DNA of 43,862 nt from Sulfuritalea hydrogenivorans sk43H (GCA_945870205.1 CAMBRI010000008.1:1-43862), one strand, 5' to 3'. Positions 1-9,595 are shown, counted from the stretch's first letter. Numbers and translations are program-made. Notes: generated by a model from the letters alone, not told the origin.

Positions 1-1113
1 TCCTCGACATCCAACCAGCAACTGGGGCGCTCGGTGGGCGTTGATGAATACATTCCGAAATTCGAACCGCATCGCCTGTCCGAAACCCTGACCCGCCTGT
101 TGCTCGGACAGTCCGGGGAACCACAGGCCGACGAACCCGTCGCAAGAAAAGGCGTGCTGCTGCCGGCAAAGACGGGATCGGGCTCGATGCTCGACAGCGT
201 CGATGCACGCACCCGCCTGGCCGGATCCAACCGGATGGAAATCCTGCTGTTCTCGCTGGGAACCCGCGAAGTCTTCGGCATCAATGTGTTCAAGGTGCGC
301 GAAGTCAGCGACACGCCGGACATCACCCGCACGCCCAATATGCCGAACGGCGTCGAGGGACTCATCAGCCTGCGCGGCAACGTGATTCCCGTATTGTCGC
401 TGGCCGCCGTGATGAAGCTCGAGGATGCGCCTCCGGGCCTCGGCGCCTCGATGATGGTCACCGAGTACAGCAAGCGCAACCTGGGTTTTCTGGTGCATGA
501 CGTCGATCGCATCATTCGCGTCGACTGGGAAAAGGTGCGGGCGCCCGAGGCGGTCAGCAGCGCGGCCCATGCCTACATCATTGCAATCACCGAGTTGCCC
601 GATGGCCGCCTGGTGTCTATCCTCGATGTCGAGCAGATCATGGCCAACACGTTTGGCGACGCGGTGGTGGGACACATCGACCCGATGGCGGATGGTGAAT
701 CGCTGAACATCTTCTTTGTTGATGACTCGCTGGTCGCACGCAAGAAAATCATCGAGGTTCTCGATAAACTGGCGGTCAAGCACAAGCATGCGCAGAACGG
801 CATGGAAGCCTGGACGCGGCTCTCCGGCATGGCGGCGCATGCCCAGCAGACCGGCCACAGCGTGCATGACGAACTGGATCTGATCCTGGTGGATGCCGAA
901 ATGCCTGAGATGGATGGCTATGTCCTGACCAAGAACATCAAGTCCGACCATCGCTTCGACGGCATTCCCGTCGTCATGCATTCCTCGCTGTCGTCCGAGG
1001 CCAATCATGCAATGGGCAAGAGCGTAGGCGTCGATGCCTATGTGGCGAAATTCGATGCCGATGCGCTGGCGCAGACATTGCGTTCGCAGTTGCTTCGGCA
1101 TGCAACAAACTGA
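1..1113 (+). CDS. cheV: CheV-type chemotaxis coupling protein (CheW-REC), 5' end outside window
   Basis: The frame is open from base 1, so the gene begins upstream. The first roughly 35 visible residues ([21 protein letters not shown]...) look like the last strand and helix of a receiver domain. They match the end of this protein's own second receiver ([24 protein letters not shown]). A linker follows, then a CheW domain (about residues 78-225 of the visible part, with [11 protein letters not shown] and [15 protein letters not shown]), then a receiver with the acidic pair FVDDS and phospho-acceptor Asp in [11 protein letters not shown]. CheV proteins couple receptors to CheA and are tuned by phosphorylation at the inner membrane. 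Being preceded by another receiver end, the whole protein is probably REC-CheW-REC or a tandem CheV. It is followed 14 bases later by cheY. Confidence 0.9.
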   Translation, partial: SSTSNQQLGRSVGVDEYIPKFEPHRLSETLTRLLLGQSGEPQADEPVARKGVLLPAKTGSGSMLDSVDARTRLAGSNRMEILLFSLGTREVFGINVFKVREVSDTPDITRTPNMPNGVEGLISLRGNVIPVLSLAAVMKLEDAPPGLGASMMVTEYSKRNLGFLVHDVDRIIRVDWEKVRAPEAVSSAAHAYIIAITELPDGRLVSILDVEQIMANTFGDAVVGHIDPMADGESLNIFFVDDSLVARKKIIEVLDKLAVKHKHAQNGMEAWTRLSGMAAHAQQTGHSVHDELDLILVDAEMPEMDGYVLTKNIKSDHRFDGIPVVMHSSLSSEANHAMGKSVGVDAYVAKFDADALAQTLRSQLLRHATN

Positions 1114-1127
1114 GGAGAAAGACCTTC

Positions 1128-1529
1128 ATGGCAATTGAACCGGCAAAACTCAAATTTCTCGTGGTCGACGATTTCTCGACCATGCGCCGAATCGTGCGCA
1201 ATCTGCTCAAGGAACTCGGCTACATCAATGCCGACGAAGCGGAAGACGGCGCGGTCGCGCTGCAAAGGCTTAAGGGCGGCGGCTTCGATTTTGTGGTCAC
1301 CGACTGGAACATGCCCAACATGGACGGGTTGCAGTTGTTGCAGGCAGTACGAGCCGACCCGGCGCTGAAACATTTGCCGGTGCTGATGATCACCGCCGAA
1401 GCCAAGCGCGAAAACATCATCGCGGCGGCGCAGGCAGGTGCTTCGGGCTACATCGTGAAGCCCTTCACGGCGGCGACTCTCGGCGAAAAGCTGGCCAAAA
1501 TATTCGAAAAGATGGGTGCGAGCGCCTGA
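1128..1529 (+). CDS. cheY: Chemotaxis response regulator CheY
   Basis: A single receiver domain of 133 residues, the usual CheY length. It shows the acidic pocket ([12 protein letters not shown]), the phospho-acceptor Asp in [11 protein letters not shown], the switch Thr in MITAEAK and the conserved Lys in IVKPF. Phospho-CheY from CheA binds FliM at the C ring and changes motor rotation. A Shine-Dalgarno GAGGAG lies about 11 bases before the ATG, overlapping the end of the CheV-like gene. cheZ follows after 32 bases, so signal, kinase target and phosphatase are in one transcription unit. The closeness to enterobacterial CheY around [15 protein letters not shown] makes this a confident assignment. 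Confidence 0.97.
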   Translation: MAIEPAKLKFLVVDDFSTMRRIVRNLLKELGYINADEAEDGAVALQRLKGGGFDFVVTDWNMPNMDGLQLLQAVRADPALKHLPVLMITAEAKRENIIAAAQAGASGYIVKPFTAATLGEKLAKIFEKMGASA

Positions 1530-1561
1530 GCGCGCTCGACCATGACCAGGGAACAGGTGCG

Positions 1562-2395
1562 ATGAATAATCCAAGCATACATGACGATGGCAACGACTCT
1601 GAAGATCTGCAGGCCTTGTTCGACAGCATAGCGGCGGCCCCCCCTGCCCCGCCTAAACCTTCTCCGGCAGCGGCGCGGCCGGATTCGGCGGGCGATTCCG
1701 ATGAGTTGCAGGCCTTGTTCGACAGCGTGATGCAGGCGCAGCCCGGCACCGCCGCGCCAGTTGGAAGTGCCGATCCGGCAACCGAGACGCAGGACGCGGT
1801 ATTCAACAGCCTTGGCCAACTTGCCCGCCAGTTGCACGACAGCCTGCACGGGCTGGGCGTAGACAAACTGCTGGAGCAATCGGCGCGGCAGGTGATTCCG
1901 GATGCACGCGACCGGCTAAACTACATCGCCCAGATGACCGAACAGGCGGCTTCGCGCGTCCTCAATGCGACAGACATTGCCAAACCGGTGCAGGATGAGC
2001 TGATCGCCCGCTCGCAGGCGCTTTCCCGACGCTGGGAGAAAATGTTCGCCAATCAGTTGTCGGTCGACGAGTTCAAGGCGCTGGCGGCCGATAGTCGCAG
2101 TTTTTTTTCGGATGCGCCCGGCCGCCTCAAGGTGACCAACGATCAGTTGATGGAAATCATGATGGCTCAGGACTTCCAGGACTTGACCGGCCAGGTGATC
2201 AAGAAAGTGGTGGAACTGGTGCACGGACTGGAAACCCAGTTGCTGAGTGTGCTGCTCGAGGCAATGCCGGTGCAGCGCAAGCATGAAGTTCCCGATGGCC
2301 TCCTCAACGGTCCGGTGGTCAAGCACGAAGGGCGCATCGACGTGGTCAACAGCCAGACGCAGGTAGATGACCTGCTCGAAAGTCTGGGTTTCTGA
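1562..2395 (+). CDS. cheZ: Protein phosphatase CheZ
   Basis: CheZ dephosphorylates CheY-P. The long helical hairpin of the family is visible, including the active-site segment QDFQDLTGQVIKKVV, where the Gln attacks CheY-P, and the C-terminal CheY-binding tail QVDDLLESLGF. At 277 residues it is longer than the roughly 214-residue enterobacterial protein. The extra length is an N-terminal Ala/Pro-rich extension holding two near-identical motifs, SEDLQALFDSI (residues 13-23) and SDELQALFDSV (46-56). These resemble the C-terminal tail and are encoded by an exact 20-base repeat (1608-1627 and 1707-1726). The gene sits between cheY and cheA, as expected for an operon. The role of the extension is inference. 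Confidence 0.95.
   Translation: MNNPSIHDDGNDSEDLQALFDSIAAAPPAPPKPSPAAARPDSAGDSDELQALFDSVMQAQPGTAAPVGSADPATETQDAVFNSLGQLARQLHDSLHGLGVDKLLEQSARQVIPDARDRLNYIAQMTEQAASRVLNATDIAKPVQDELIARSQALSRRWEKMFANQLSVDEFKALAADSRSFFSDAPGRLKVTNDQLMEIMMAQDFQDLTGQVIKKVVELVHGLETQLLSVLLEAMPVQRKHEVPDGLLNGPVVKHEGRIDVVNSQTQVDDLLESLGF
1608..1726 (+). repeat. Intragenic 20-base direct repeat in cheZ
   Basis: Bases 1608-1627 and 1707-1726 are identical and in the same reading frame, 99 bases (33 codons) apart. Both encode LQALFDS within the N-terminal extension of CheZ. The identity at DNA level suggests a recent duplication or gene conversion of a short motif. Confidence 0.85.
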
Positions 2396-2427
2396 TCCGG
2401 GTCATTCCGGTTGTCAAGGAGTTAAAA

Positions 2428-4353
2428 ATGAGCAATTTTGAGGGAATGGAAGAACTGCTCCAGGATTTTCTGGTCGAGGCGGGAGATCTGTTGTCCGGTG
2501 TAGACAACAAGCTGGTCGATCTGGAACAGAACCCCGGCGATCACAATCTGCTCAACGAGATTTTTCGCGGCTTTCACACCATCAAGGGCGGCGCGGGCTT
2601 CCTCAACGCCACCGAACTGGTGACCTTGTGCCATTTGACCGAAAATCTTTTCGACCGCCTGCGCAACAACGAGATGAGCATCGACGGGGAACTCATGGAC
2701 GTGATCATGGCCGCCACCGGGTCGGTGCGCACCATGTTCGACATGCTCGAGCGCGGCTTGCAACCCGATTCCGCCGATCCATCCCTGCTGGCAAAACTGA
2801 AGTCCGCGCTGGCCGCGAAGAAGGGCGCCACGGCTACTGTCGCCGCAACTGCTCCGGTCGCCATTGCGCCGCAGGCAGCGCCAGCGGGCGCCAATGGCGA
2901 TGGCCCCGACTGGAATGCCTTGTTCAATGTCGTCGCTACAGTCGGAACTGCACCGGCCACCTCGGCCGCGCCCGGGATTGCCGCCGAGGGAGTGAATCTG
3001 GCGCCCGATTTCAGTCATGACGTGGCCAGCGAAACTCCCGAACAGATCATTCACGCCGCCATCGGTCGCCGTGCCACGGACAAACCGGGCGCCACCACGG
3101 TTCCCGTCGGGCGGCGCGACACCGAAAAGGTCCGCGACAGTTCGATCCGGGTCGATACCACGCGCCTGGACCAGGTGCTGAACCTGTCGGGCGAGATCGG
3201 ACTGATCAAGAACCGCCTGAATGCCCTGCGCTCCGACATCATCAACGGACGCTCCGACAACGACACCATGCATGCGCTCGACCAAGCCGTCAGCCAGCTC
3301 GACCTGCTGGTCTCGGACATGCAGAACGCGGTCATGAAAACCCGCATGCAGCCGGTTGGCCGCCTGTTCCAGAAATATCCGCGCATCGCCCGCGACCTCG
3401 CCCGCAGCCTGGGCAAGGATGTCGAGCTGGCGCTGGTGGGCGAGGAAACCGAAATCGACAAGACCATGATCGAGGATTTGTCCGACCCGATCATCCACCT
3501 GATCCGCAATGCCGTCGACCACGGCGTCGAGTCGATGGAAGAACGGCGTGCCGCAGGCAAGCCCGAGAAATCCCAGGTTCGTCTCGAAGCGCGCCAGGAA
3601 GGCGATCACATTGTCATCCTGATCGCCGACGACGGGCGCGGCATGAGTGCCGAACGCCTGCGCGCCAAGGCAATCCAAAAGGGCATCATCACCGAGGAAG
3701 AAGCCAATACCATGGATGAGAGGCAGAGCTTCAATCTCATCCTGCTACCGGGTTTTTCGACCAAGGATGTGGCTTCGGATGTTTCCGGCCGCGGCGTCGG
3801 CATGGACGTCGTCAAGACCAACATCCAGAAGCTCAAGGGCAATATCGACATCAAGTCGACGCCCGGCCACGGTTCGACTTTCGTGATCTCCTTGCCGCTG
3901 ACGCTGGCGATCCTGCCGGTCTTGCTGGTGCAGCTTGGGGGACAGCCGTTCGCCGTGCCGCTGTCCATGGTCAGGGAAATCATGCCGCTGCAGCCTGCTG
4001 CCGTGCAGGAAGTCGGCGGTTGCGCGACCATGGTGGTCCGTGGCGAAGTGATGCCGATGTATCCGCTCAGCTATCTGCTGGGCTGGCCTACCGAACGGGC
4101 CCCCGGCTACGGAGTGCTGATGCAGGCCGCCGACCATTCCTTCATTCTTGCGATCGACGGCTTCATGGGGCGCGAGGATGCCGTGATCAAATCGCTGGAC
4201 GACTTCCGTCCCAAAGGGGTTGCCGGTGTCACCACCTTGTCGAACGGCAAGATCGTCCTGATCCTCGACATGAAGGAATTGTTCGCCATGACCGGCGAAT
4301 CGCGCGGCGTGCCGCGGTCGGTCTTCATTCCGACGGAAGTTCAGGCGGCCTGA
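2428..4353 (+). CDS. cheA: Chemotaxis sensor histidine kinase CheA
   Basis: CheA autophosphorylates on a Hpt histidine and passes phosphate to CheY and CheV. Visible in order are the P1/Hpt domain with His50 in FRGFHTIKGGAGF, an Ala-rich linker (about residues 125-230), the P3 dimerisation helices (about 240-310), the P4 ATPase (IHLIRNAVDHGVE, IADDGRGM, GRGVGMDVV) and the P5 CheW-like domain that binds receptors. The protein has 641 residues, and a typical globular P2 CheY-binding domain is not obvious in the linker. The linker does contain DWNALFNVVA, reminiscent of the repeated motif in CheZ. An AAGGAG Shine-Dalgarno lies 8 bases before the ATG, 32 bases after cheZ. Confidence 0.97.
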   Translation: MSNFEGMEELLQDFLVEAGDLLSGVDNKLVDLEQNPGDHNLLNEIFRGFHTIKGGAGFLNATELVTLCHLTENLFDRLRNNEMSIDGELMDVIMAATGSVRTMFDMLERGLQPDSADPSLLAKLKSALAAKKGATATVAATAPVAIAPQAAPAGANGDGPDWNALFNVVATVGTAPATSAAPGIAAEGVNLAPDFSHDVASETPEQIIHAAIGRRATDKPGATTVPVGRRDTEKVRDSSIRVDTTRLDQVLNLSGEIGLIKNRLNALRSDIINGRSDNDTMHALDQAVSQLDLLVSDMQNAVMKTRMQPVGRLFQKYPRIARDLARSLGKDVELALVGEETEIDKTMIEDLSDPIIHLIRNAVDHGVESMEERRAAGKPEKSQVRLEARQEGDHIVILIADDGRGMSAERLRAKAIQKGIITEEEANTMDERQSFNLILLPGFSTKDVASDVSGRGVGMDVVKTNIQKLKGNIDIKSTPGHGSTFVISLPLTLAILPVLLVQLGGQPFAVPLSMVREIMPLQPAAVQEVGGCATMVVRGEVMPMYPLSYLLGWPTERAPGYGVLMQAADHSFILAIDGFMGREDAVIKSLDDFRPKGVAGVTTLSNGKIVLILDMKELFAMTGESRGVPRSVFIPTEVQAA

Positions 4354-4434
4354 CGCGTCCGCCGGAAACGGGGCGGAAACCGGCCTCAGATCCGGCCGTC
4401 GCCGCCAGTTCGGCTTGTCTAGAATTTGACCGTC

Positions 4435-5844
4435 ATGCCTGTTTTCTCAATTTCCAGAACTGCAGCCGCGGATGATCCGGCGCGCATCGCTGCGGCCTGG
4501 TTCGCCCGGCTCTCCTCCCTGTCGCTGCTCACCATGCCGCACGAGGAGGCAATGCCGGAACGCCCCCTGGCGGTGCTTGCCGCATTTGTGGCGATTGCCC
4601 TGACCGAGGGGCGCACGCTGCTGATCCTGGTGCCGGACGACGACCCGCTGCCGGAGCTCTCGAATGCCCTGGACCTCCCCATTCGACCGCTTTGCCTGGT
4701 CATGCCGGCGGCTGATTTTGCCGCACGCATTGCGTTGCGCGCCACGGTCTCGCTGCTAAAAAGCCGGATTGCGAGGGAAGGCGAGGACGAGCAAACCGCG
4801 GCATGGCGCCGCCAGCGCGAACGCCTTGCTGCCAATGCCGAACTGTGGCGGGACGCGCAAGCATGGACCACGGATAATGATCGCAGCGACGGTCCGGTGG
4901 CGGTGGCCGAGCTGTTTCCGGTACGTATTCTGCCGCTTGCTGCGTATCGCGCCCTGCAGCACAAGACGGCTGACATCACCCTGCTCTACCGCTGCGATGC
5001 ACCGCCCGAACTGATTGCACCGGTTGCCAGCCTGCTGCGCATCGGCTCGCGCGCCGAGATACCACGGCAGTGCAGCGTAACGCTGGCCGATGAGGACGTG
5101 CGACTGATTCAGGAACGAGCTCAATTGACCCAGGATATTGCCGACCTGGAACTGGAACTGGCGACCGTGCAGGGTGAAGTGGGCGAATTCATGCGTGATT
5201 ATTACGCCCGGGTCGGCAGCCTCATGGCCGAGCATGATGCGCTGCAGGCGCAATTGGCGCGCGAGGCGGCGCAGCGCGAACCTGAAAGCCCCCAGGTTCG
5301 TTCCCAGGCTCAGCAAAAGCAGCGGCAGGCGGAGCAATCGGCGCAGGAAAGCCGGCGCTTCTCGGAAGCCGCCGCGGAGGAAGCTCCCGCCTTCCGTCCC
5401 AACCAGGACATCAAGCGCCTGTTTCGCCAGATCGCCCAGCAGATCCACCCCGACCGCGCCATCGATGACGCCGATCGTACCTGGCGTACTCAGTTGATGA
5501 GCGAAGCCAATCGCGCCTATCGGCATGGCGACGAAGGCGCTTTGCGCGAAGTCGCCGCATTGTGGGAAGAAGCTCGTGGCGAGGGCTCCGACGCAACGGC
5601 GACCGCGATGTTTACGGCCCAGCCGCCGCCATCAGTCCTGCGGCGCCAGGTGGAGCGCCTGCGTGGCCGCCTGGGCGAAATCGAACGCGAATTGCACCGT
5701 TTGTTCGGCTCCCGCCTTTATGAACTCTTCATTGCCGCGCGCCAGGCCCGGCGCCAGAGTAGAGACCTGCTCGGCGAAATGGCGGACCAGCTCACCGCCT
5801 CGATCGCGCAGTTGAACCAGAGCTGCCGCACCGAGGCGGCATGA
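4435..5844 (+). CDS. Uncharacterised coiled-coil protein with a J-like domain
   Basis: I do not recognise the family as a whole. The first 215 or so residues have no motif I can name. Residues about 225-310 are strongly charged and helical (LTQDIADLELELATVQGEV, then a Gln/Arg/Glu-rich run), typical of a coiled coil. A J-domain-like segment follows (about 320-375) with the diagnostic HPD at residues 338-340 (AQQIHPDRA), suggesting recruitment of an Hsp70/DnaK partner. The C-terminus is again helical. There is no signal peptide, so it is probably cytoplasmic. ATG 4435 is chosen over an in-frame TTG at 4426; neither has a clear Shine-Dalgarno. It follows cheA by 81 bases and converges on the SEL1 gene. 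Any link to chemotaxis is only by position. Confidence 0.7.
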   Translation: MPVFSISRTAAADDPARIAAAWFARLSSLSLLTMPHEEAMPERPLAVLAAFVAIALTEGRTLLILVPDDDPLPELSNALDLPIRPLCLVMPAADFAARIALRATVSLLKSRIAREGEDEQTAAWRRQRERLAANAELWRDAQAWTTDNDRSDGPVAVAELFPVRILPLAAYRALQHKTADITLLYRCDAPPELIAPVASLLRIGSRAEIPRQCSVTLADEDVRLIQERAQLTQDIADLELELATVQGEVGEFMRDYYARVGSLMAEHDALQAQLAREAAQREPESPQVRSQAQQKQRQAEQSAQESRRFSEAAAEEAPAFRPNQDIKRLFRQIAQQIHPDRAIDDADRTWRTQLMSEANRAYRHGDEGALREVAALWEEARGEGSDATATAMFTAQPPPSVLRRQVERLRGRLGEIERELHRLFGSRLYELFIAARQARRQSRDLLGEMADQLTASIAQLNQSCRTEAA

Positions 5845-5853
5845 TCAGTTTGT

Positions 5854-7731
5854 TCAAACCCGCTCGCCGCGTTCCATCGCTTCGAGAACATCTCGGGCCT
5901 GGAGGTGTCCCAGACGCGCCGCAGCACGCAGCCATTTGGCGCCAAGGCGCTGATTGCGTCTGACGCCATCACCACGACAGTAGAGCATTCCCAGCTCAAA
6001 ACAGGCATCCGTTTCACCTTGCAGTGCGGCGCGGCGCAACCAATCCGCCGCGGCCCTGGCGTCGCGCCGGACACCCTCGCCGCGCAGCAGACAGTAGCCG
6101 CAGCTGTACATCGCATAGGCATCGGCATGCTGCAATGCCGCCGCCTGGTACCAGTGAAACGCCTCTCCCGGATTGCCTTCGATGCCTTGCGCGAAATAGA
6201 ACAGATCGCCGAGAATGAGTTTCGCATCCGCGAGGACGGCCGCCTTGCGGTACCAGGCAATCGCTTCGGGAATGTCGATCGCGACACCGGTGCCATGCCG
6301 CAGGCATTCGGCCAGCATGAATGCGGCGCGACGGTGTCCGCTTGCAGCGGCATGCCTGAAGCAGTCAAGCGCCTCGACCAGAACCACATCGGCTGCAGTC
6401 ACGGCCTCCTGCAGTAGCGCGAGCCCGCTGGCAAACCAGTAGCGTTCGAGTTCCCCCCGGGCTTGCGGCCAGCCGGCCTCAATCGCCGCCATCAGCAAGG
6501 CTTCACCACGTGCCACCGCAGGCGCGCCACCGATGCCCAGCAACAGGCAACGACCATACTCGGCCTGCCCATGCGCATCGCCTGCATCCGCCGCACGACG
6601 ATAGGCCGCACGCGCCGCCAGCGGATCGATCGTGCAGCCTTCGCCCCGCTCATGGCATTCACCCAGCCAGACCCAGGCCGCGACGTCGCCCAGCTCAACG
6701 GCGCGGCAATACCACGTCACGGCGAGCGCCTTGTCCTCGGTGACGCCATCGCCCCAGCGATAGGCGTGGGCGATTTTGAGATGCGCGCGGACGTGGCCCT
6801 GGCGGGCGGCGGCCTGCCACCAGTTCATCGCCTGCGCCAAATCGCGGCCGCCGCCATCGATGCCGTAAGCGTGGCACTCGCCGAGCTCGAATTCGGCGTC
6901 GCGGCTGCCGCCGGCAGCAGCCCGCCGGTACCAGGACATGCCAGACGCGGGGTTGCGTGTCATGCCGAGGCCGAAGCTTGCGCACTGCCCGAGCAGAAAC
7001 ATCGCCCCGGTGACCCCTTTGCGCGCTGCCGCGCGAAAATGCACCACTGCGGCGCCGACATCAGGCTCGGTGCCCGCTCCCACGTAAAGACACATGCCCA
7101 GGCAGAAGCTGGCGCTGGCAATCCCATCCGCAGCCGCGTCGCGCCAAAGGCTGCGGGCTCTTTCACGATCTTCCGCCACGCCGCGGCCAAAAAAATGACA
7201 GCGCGCCAGGAGATCGCGTGCCGCACCGTGCCCCTGCTCTGTCGCACGGCCCAGCCAATAGGCGGCTTGCGAAAAATCGCGGGTGACACCGATACCGAAA
7301 TACAACATGCGGCCCAGCCAGTAATGAGCGAGCAGCACGTCCTGGGCGGCAGCAAGGGCGAACAGCCGCGCCGCCTCGGCATGGTCCCGTGGCAGGCCGC
7401 AGCCGTGATACAGCAACCAGGCCAGTACCGCGAGGCCAGCGGGAGACTCCGCCTCGGCACTTTGCAAGGCCCAGCGCAAGGCTTCGGCCGGACTGCCGGT
7501 GACTCGATCGCCGGTGGCATGGCGCCACGCGAGTTCGGCCTGGGCATCGCGGTTTCCGCCCAGTGCCATGCGCTGCAATTCCAGTGGCGCAAGGCTGGTC
7601 CAGAAATCCTCGGAACGGCCAAGCAGTTCGCGCCCCTGAGCGGCACCGCGCTCAATCAGAGGGCTCTCCAGCGCGCCACGAAAAAAACCCAGCAAGGCAC
7701 CTGCGGGCAGCGGAACCAGGGCCTGCGTCAT
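5854..7731 (-). CDS. SEL1-repeat (TPR-like) protein
   Basis: Most of the protein consists of about 14 SEL1-type repeats of roughly 36 residues. Each shows the pattern A..LG..Y..G.GV..D...A..W...AA..G, for example in FELGMLYCRGDGVRRNQRLGAKWLRAAA. Such solenoids act as protein-interaction scaffolds. Bacterial examples regulate signalling or envelope functions, but I cannot assign a partner here. No signal peptide is apparent. The ATG at 7731 gives 625 residues; an in-frame GTG at 7782 would add 17 residues (MRALRYGERHG...), and neither has a good ribosome site. The stop lies 9 bases from the stop of the convergent J-domain gene, which hints at a functional pair without proving it. Confidence 0.85.
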   Translation of the reverse strand: MTQALVPLPAGALLGFFRGALESPLIERGAAQGRELLGRSEDFWTSLAPLELQRMALGGNRDAQAELAWRHATGDRVTGSPAEALRWALQSAEAESPAGLAVLAWLLYHGCGLPRDHAEAARLFALAAAQDVLLAHYWLGRMLYFGIGVTRDFSQAAYWLGRATEQGHGAARDLLARCHFFGRGVAEDRERARSLWRDAAADGIASASFCLGMCLYVGAGTEPDVGAAVVHFRAAARKGVTGAMFLLGQCASFGLGMTRNPASGMSWYRRAAAGGSRDAEFELGECHAYGIDGGGRDLAQAMNWWQAAARQGHVRAHLKIAHAYRWGDGVTEDKALAVTWYCRAVELGDVAAWVWLGECHERGEGCTIDPLAARAAYRRAADAGDAHGQAEYGRCLLLGIGGAPAVARGEALLMAAIEAGWPQARGELERYWFASGLALLQEAVTAADVVLVEALDCFRHAAASGHRRAAFMLAECLRHGTGVAIDIPEAIAWYRKAAVLADAKLILGDLFYFAQGIEGNPGEAFHWYQAAALQHADAYAMYSCGYCLLRGEGVRRDARAAADWLRRAALQGETDACFELGMLYCRGDGVRRNQRLGAKWLRAAARLGHLQARDVLEAMERGERV

Positions 7732-7880
7732 GTCGTACAAGGGAATCGAGCCATGACGCTCACCATAGCGCAAAGCTCGCACTACAAAACACCAAGCAGT
7801 GCCCGACTCGCTTACAAGATCTATCGATAAGCGGTGATACCAATTGTGCTGCTGCTACACCACCGCGCCAATTTCGAAGC

Positions 7881-7960
7881 GTCATGCCGGCGAAGGCCGG
7901 TATCCAGACCCCCATGTGATGCGCTCCGTAGCCCTGGACACAGGCGTTCGCCGGTGTGGC
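7881..7960. repeat. Intergenic inverted repeat of the CATGCCGGCGAAGGCCGG type
   Basis: Left arm 7881-7907 and right arm 7934-7960 pair at 21 of 27 positions around a 26-base spacer. The left arm translated rightwards reads MPAKAGIQ, a hallmark of a dispersed palindromic repeat seen in many beta- and gammaproteobacterial genomes. It lies directly behind the stop of the chemoreceptor gene on the minus strand and could end its transcript, although there is no U-tract. The family assignment is from memory of similar elements. Confidence 0.65.
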
Positions 7961-7978
7961 GGCGTGTTCAGGCCGTCC

Positions 7979-9595
7979 CTAGACCGCAAAACGGGCGACT
8001 GCCAGCTGCAGCACCCGCGAGTCATCCTCGAGTTCATGCATCGCCTGACCGGCATGGACCACGCTCTGGGCATTGTTGTCACTCATCTGGGTGATGCCTT
8101 CCACTTGCTGGGCAATCAGGTTGCTGGCTTGCGACTGCTCCTTGAGCGCCGACGAGATTTGCAGCGCAAATCCCTCGCTCTGCCCCGCGCTGGTAAGGAT
8201 GCTCTCGATCGAGTCACGCGCGCTACCGGCGTAGGTAGCAGTTTGTTGCACCTGTTTCACCACCTGCTGAATGTTGCCGACGGCCTGACCGGAGCTCTCC
8301 TGGATCGCCGTGATCATGCGCGTGATTTCGGTTGCCGAACCGGTGGTCTTTTCGGCGAGCTTGCGCACCTCGTCGGCCACCACGGCGAAACCCCGACCAG
8401 CCTCACCGGCGCGAGCGGCCTCGATGGCGGCGTTCAATGCCAGCAGATTGGTCTGGTCAGCCACTTCTCGAATCACGCGAACGATGGTGGAAATCTCGCT
8501 GGATTGCAGCCCCACGCGCTCCACCACGCTGGCCGCCTGCTCGACGGCGCCGGCAATCCTTTGCATTTCGTCGAAGGCGGTCTGGATGATGGCGGCACCC
8601 TGGGTTGCCAGCCCGGACGATGCCTGGTTGGCGGCCAGCGCCTGGCTGGCACTGTCATGAATGCTGCCGATGCTGACGCTCATCTGCTCGACCGCCGCGG
8701 CCACCGCGGAGGTAGCATCGTTTTGCACCGCCACCGACTGATTGATCTGATTCAGTGCTCCGCTCATGGCGCTACACGAGATGGTGGTTTTTTGTGCGTT
8801 GCCGCCGATCTGGCTGATCAACTGGCGCAGGCTGTCCTGCATGGCGGACAGCGCGCGCAGCAGATCGCCGGTCTCGTCGCGACCGCTGGTATCGATCGCA
8901 TTGCCGAGTTTGCCATCGGCAATCGATCTGGCCGTTCGAATGGCCTCCAGAATGGGTCCGACGATCTTCCCTGCCAGCAACAGGGAGACGGAAATCGACG
9001 CAAGCAGAGCCATCACAAAGACGCCGATGTCAATCTTGATGGCATTCGAGGCGCCCGCGAGGGCCGCTGCGACCATGGTGCCTGCTTCCTTGTTTTGCTC
9101 GTCAAGGAACTTATCCAGCTTGCCGTCGATTTCAATGAAACGCTTGTCGGCGGCCTGCATCATGCCGGTACCGGACGCAAGATCCGACTGCGCCATGTCG
9201 ATGGCCTGAGCGATGTTCTTGCGGTACTTGGCCAGGGGTTCATCAAGCGCCGCCAGAGTCTTCTTTTCGTCGTCCTCGATGTCGCTGCGCTCGCGCATTT
9301 TCTTCAGGCGTTGAATGGCGCCGTCGGCGTGACTCAGGATGACCGCCGTCTCCTTCTGGATTCGCGCTTCGTCGAAATTCGCCATCGAGGTGAACAGGCG
9401 GTAGGCGCCGACGTTGGCCTGCAGCAGTTCGCCCCGGCTTTCGTTGATGACGACAATGTGCTCCATGCCCTTGGTGCCGACGCTGATGAGCGTCTGCTGC
9501 ATGGTTTTCATGCCCAGATAGCTGACGACGCCCAGCACCAGCATCATTGCAATGGCCACCAGGGAAGGAAGGAGAATCTTTGTCTTGATGTTCAT
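7979..9595 (-). CDS. Methyl-accepting chemotaxis protein
   Basis: This is a 538-residue transmembrane chemoreceptor. The N-terminal helix (residues 7-28, [21 protein letters not shown]) is TM1. Residues about 30-185 form an all-helical periplasmic domain of four-helix-bundle type. TM2 is about 188-209, the HAMP domain about 210-262, and the rest is the cytoplasmic signalling domain. The highly conserved hairpin tip [24 protein letters not shown], where CheA and CheW dock, lies near 375-400. The C-terminus (VARFAV) lacks the CheR-tethering pentapeptide. The gene starts 70 bases after the secreted Cache-like protein and is probably co-transcribed with it, so that protein may deliver the ligand signal. 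Ligand unknown. Confidence 0.95.
   Translation of the reverse strand: MNIKTKILLPSLVAIAMMLVLGVVSYLGMKTMQQTLISVGTKGMEHIVVINESRGELLQANVGAYRLFTSMANFDEARIQKETAVILSHADGAIQRLKKMRERSDIEDDEKKTLAALDEPLAKYRKNIAQAIDMAQSDLASGTGMMQAADKRFIEIDGKLDKFLDEQNKEAGTMVAAALAGASNAIKIDIGVFVMALLASISVSLLLAGKIVGPILEAIRTARSIADGKLGNAIDTSGRDETGDLLRALSAMQDSLRQLISQIGGNAQKTTISCSAMSGALNQINQSVAVQNDATSAVAAAVEQMSVSIGSIHDSASQALAANQASSGLATQGAAIIQTAFDEMQRIAGAVEQAASVVERVGLQSSEISTIVRVIREVADQTNLLALNAAIEAARAGEAGRGFAVVADEVRKLAEKTTGSATEITRMITAIQESSGQAVGNIQQVVKQVQQTATYAGSARDSIESILTSAGQSEGFALQISSALKEQSQASNLIAQQVEGITQMSDNNAQSVVHAGQAMHELEDDSRVLQLAVARFAV

Noticed and set aside
7835-7870. A possible sigma-54 site upstream of the SEL1 gene (GG and GC 10 bases apart on the minus strand).
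   Set aside because: The -12 box reads CAGC instead of TTGC and the -24 box lacks the usual sequence.
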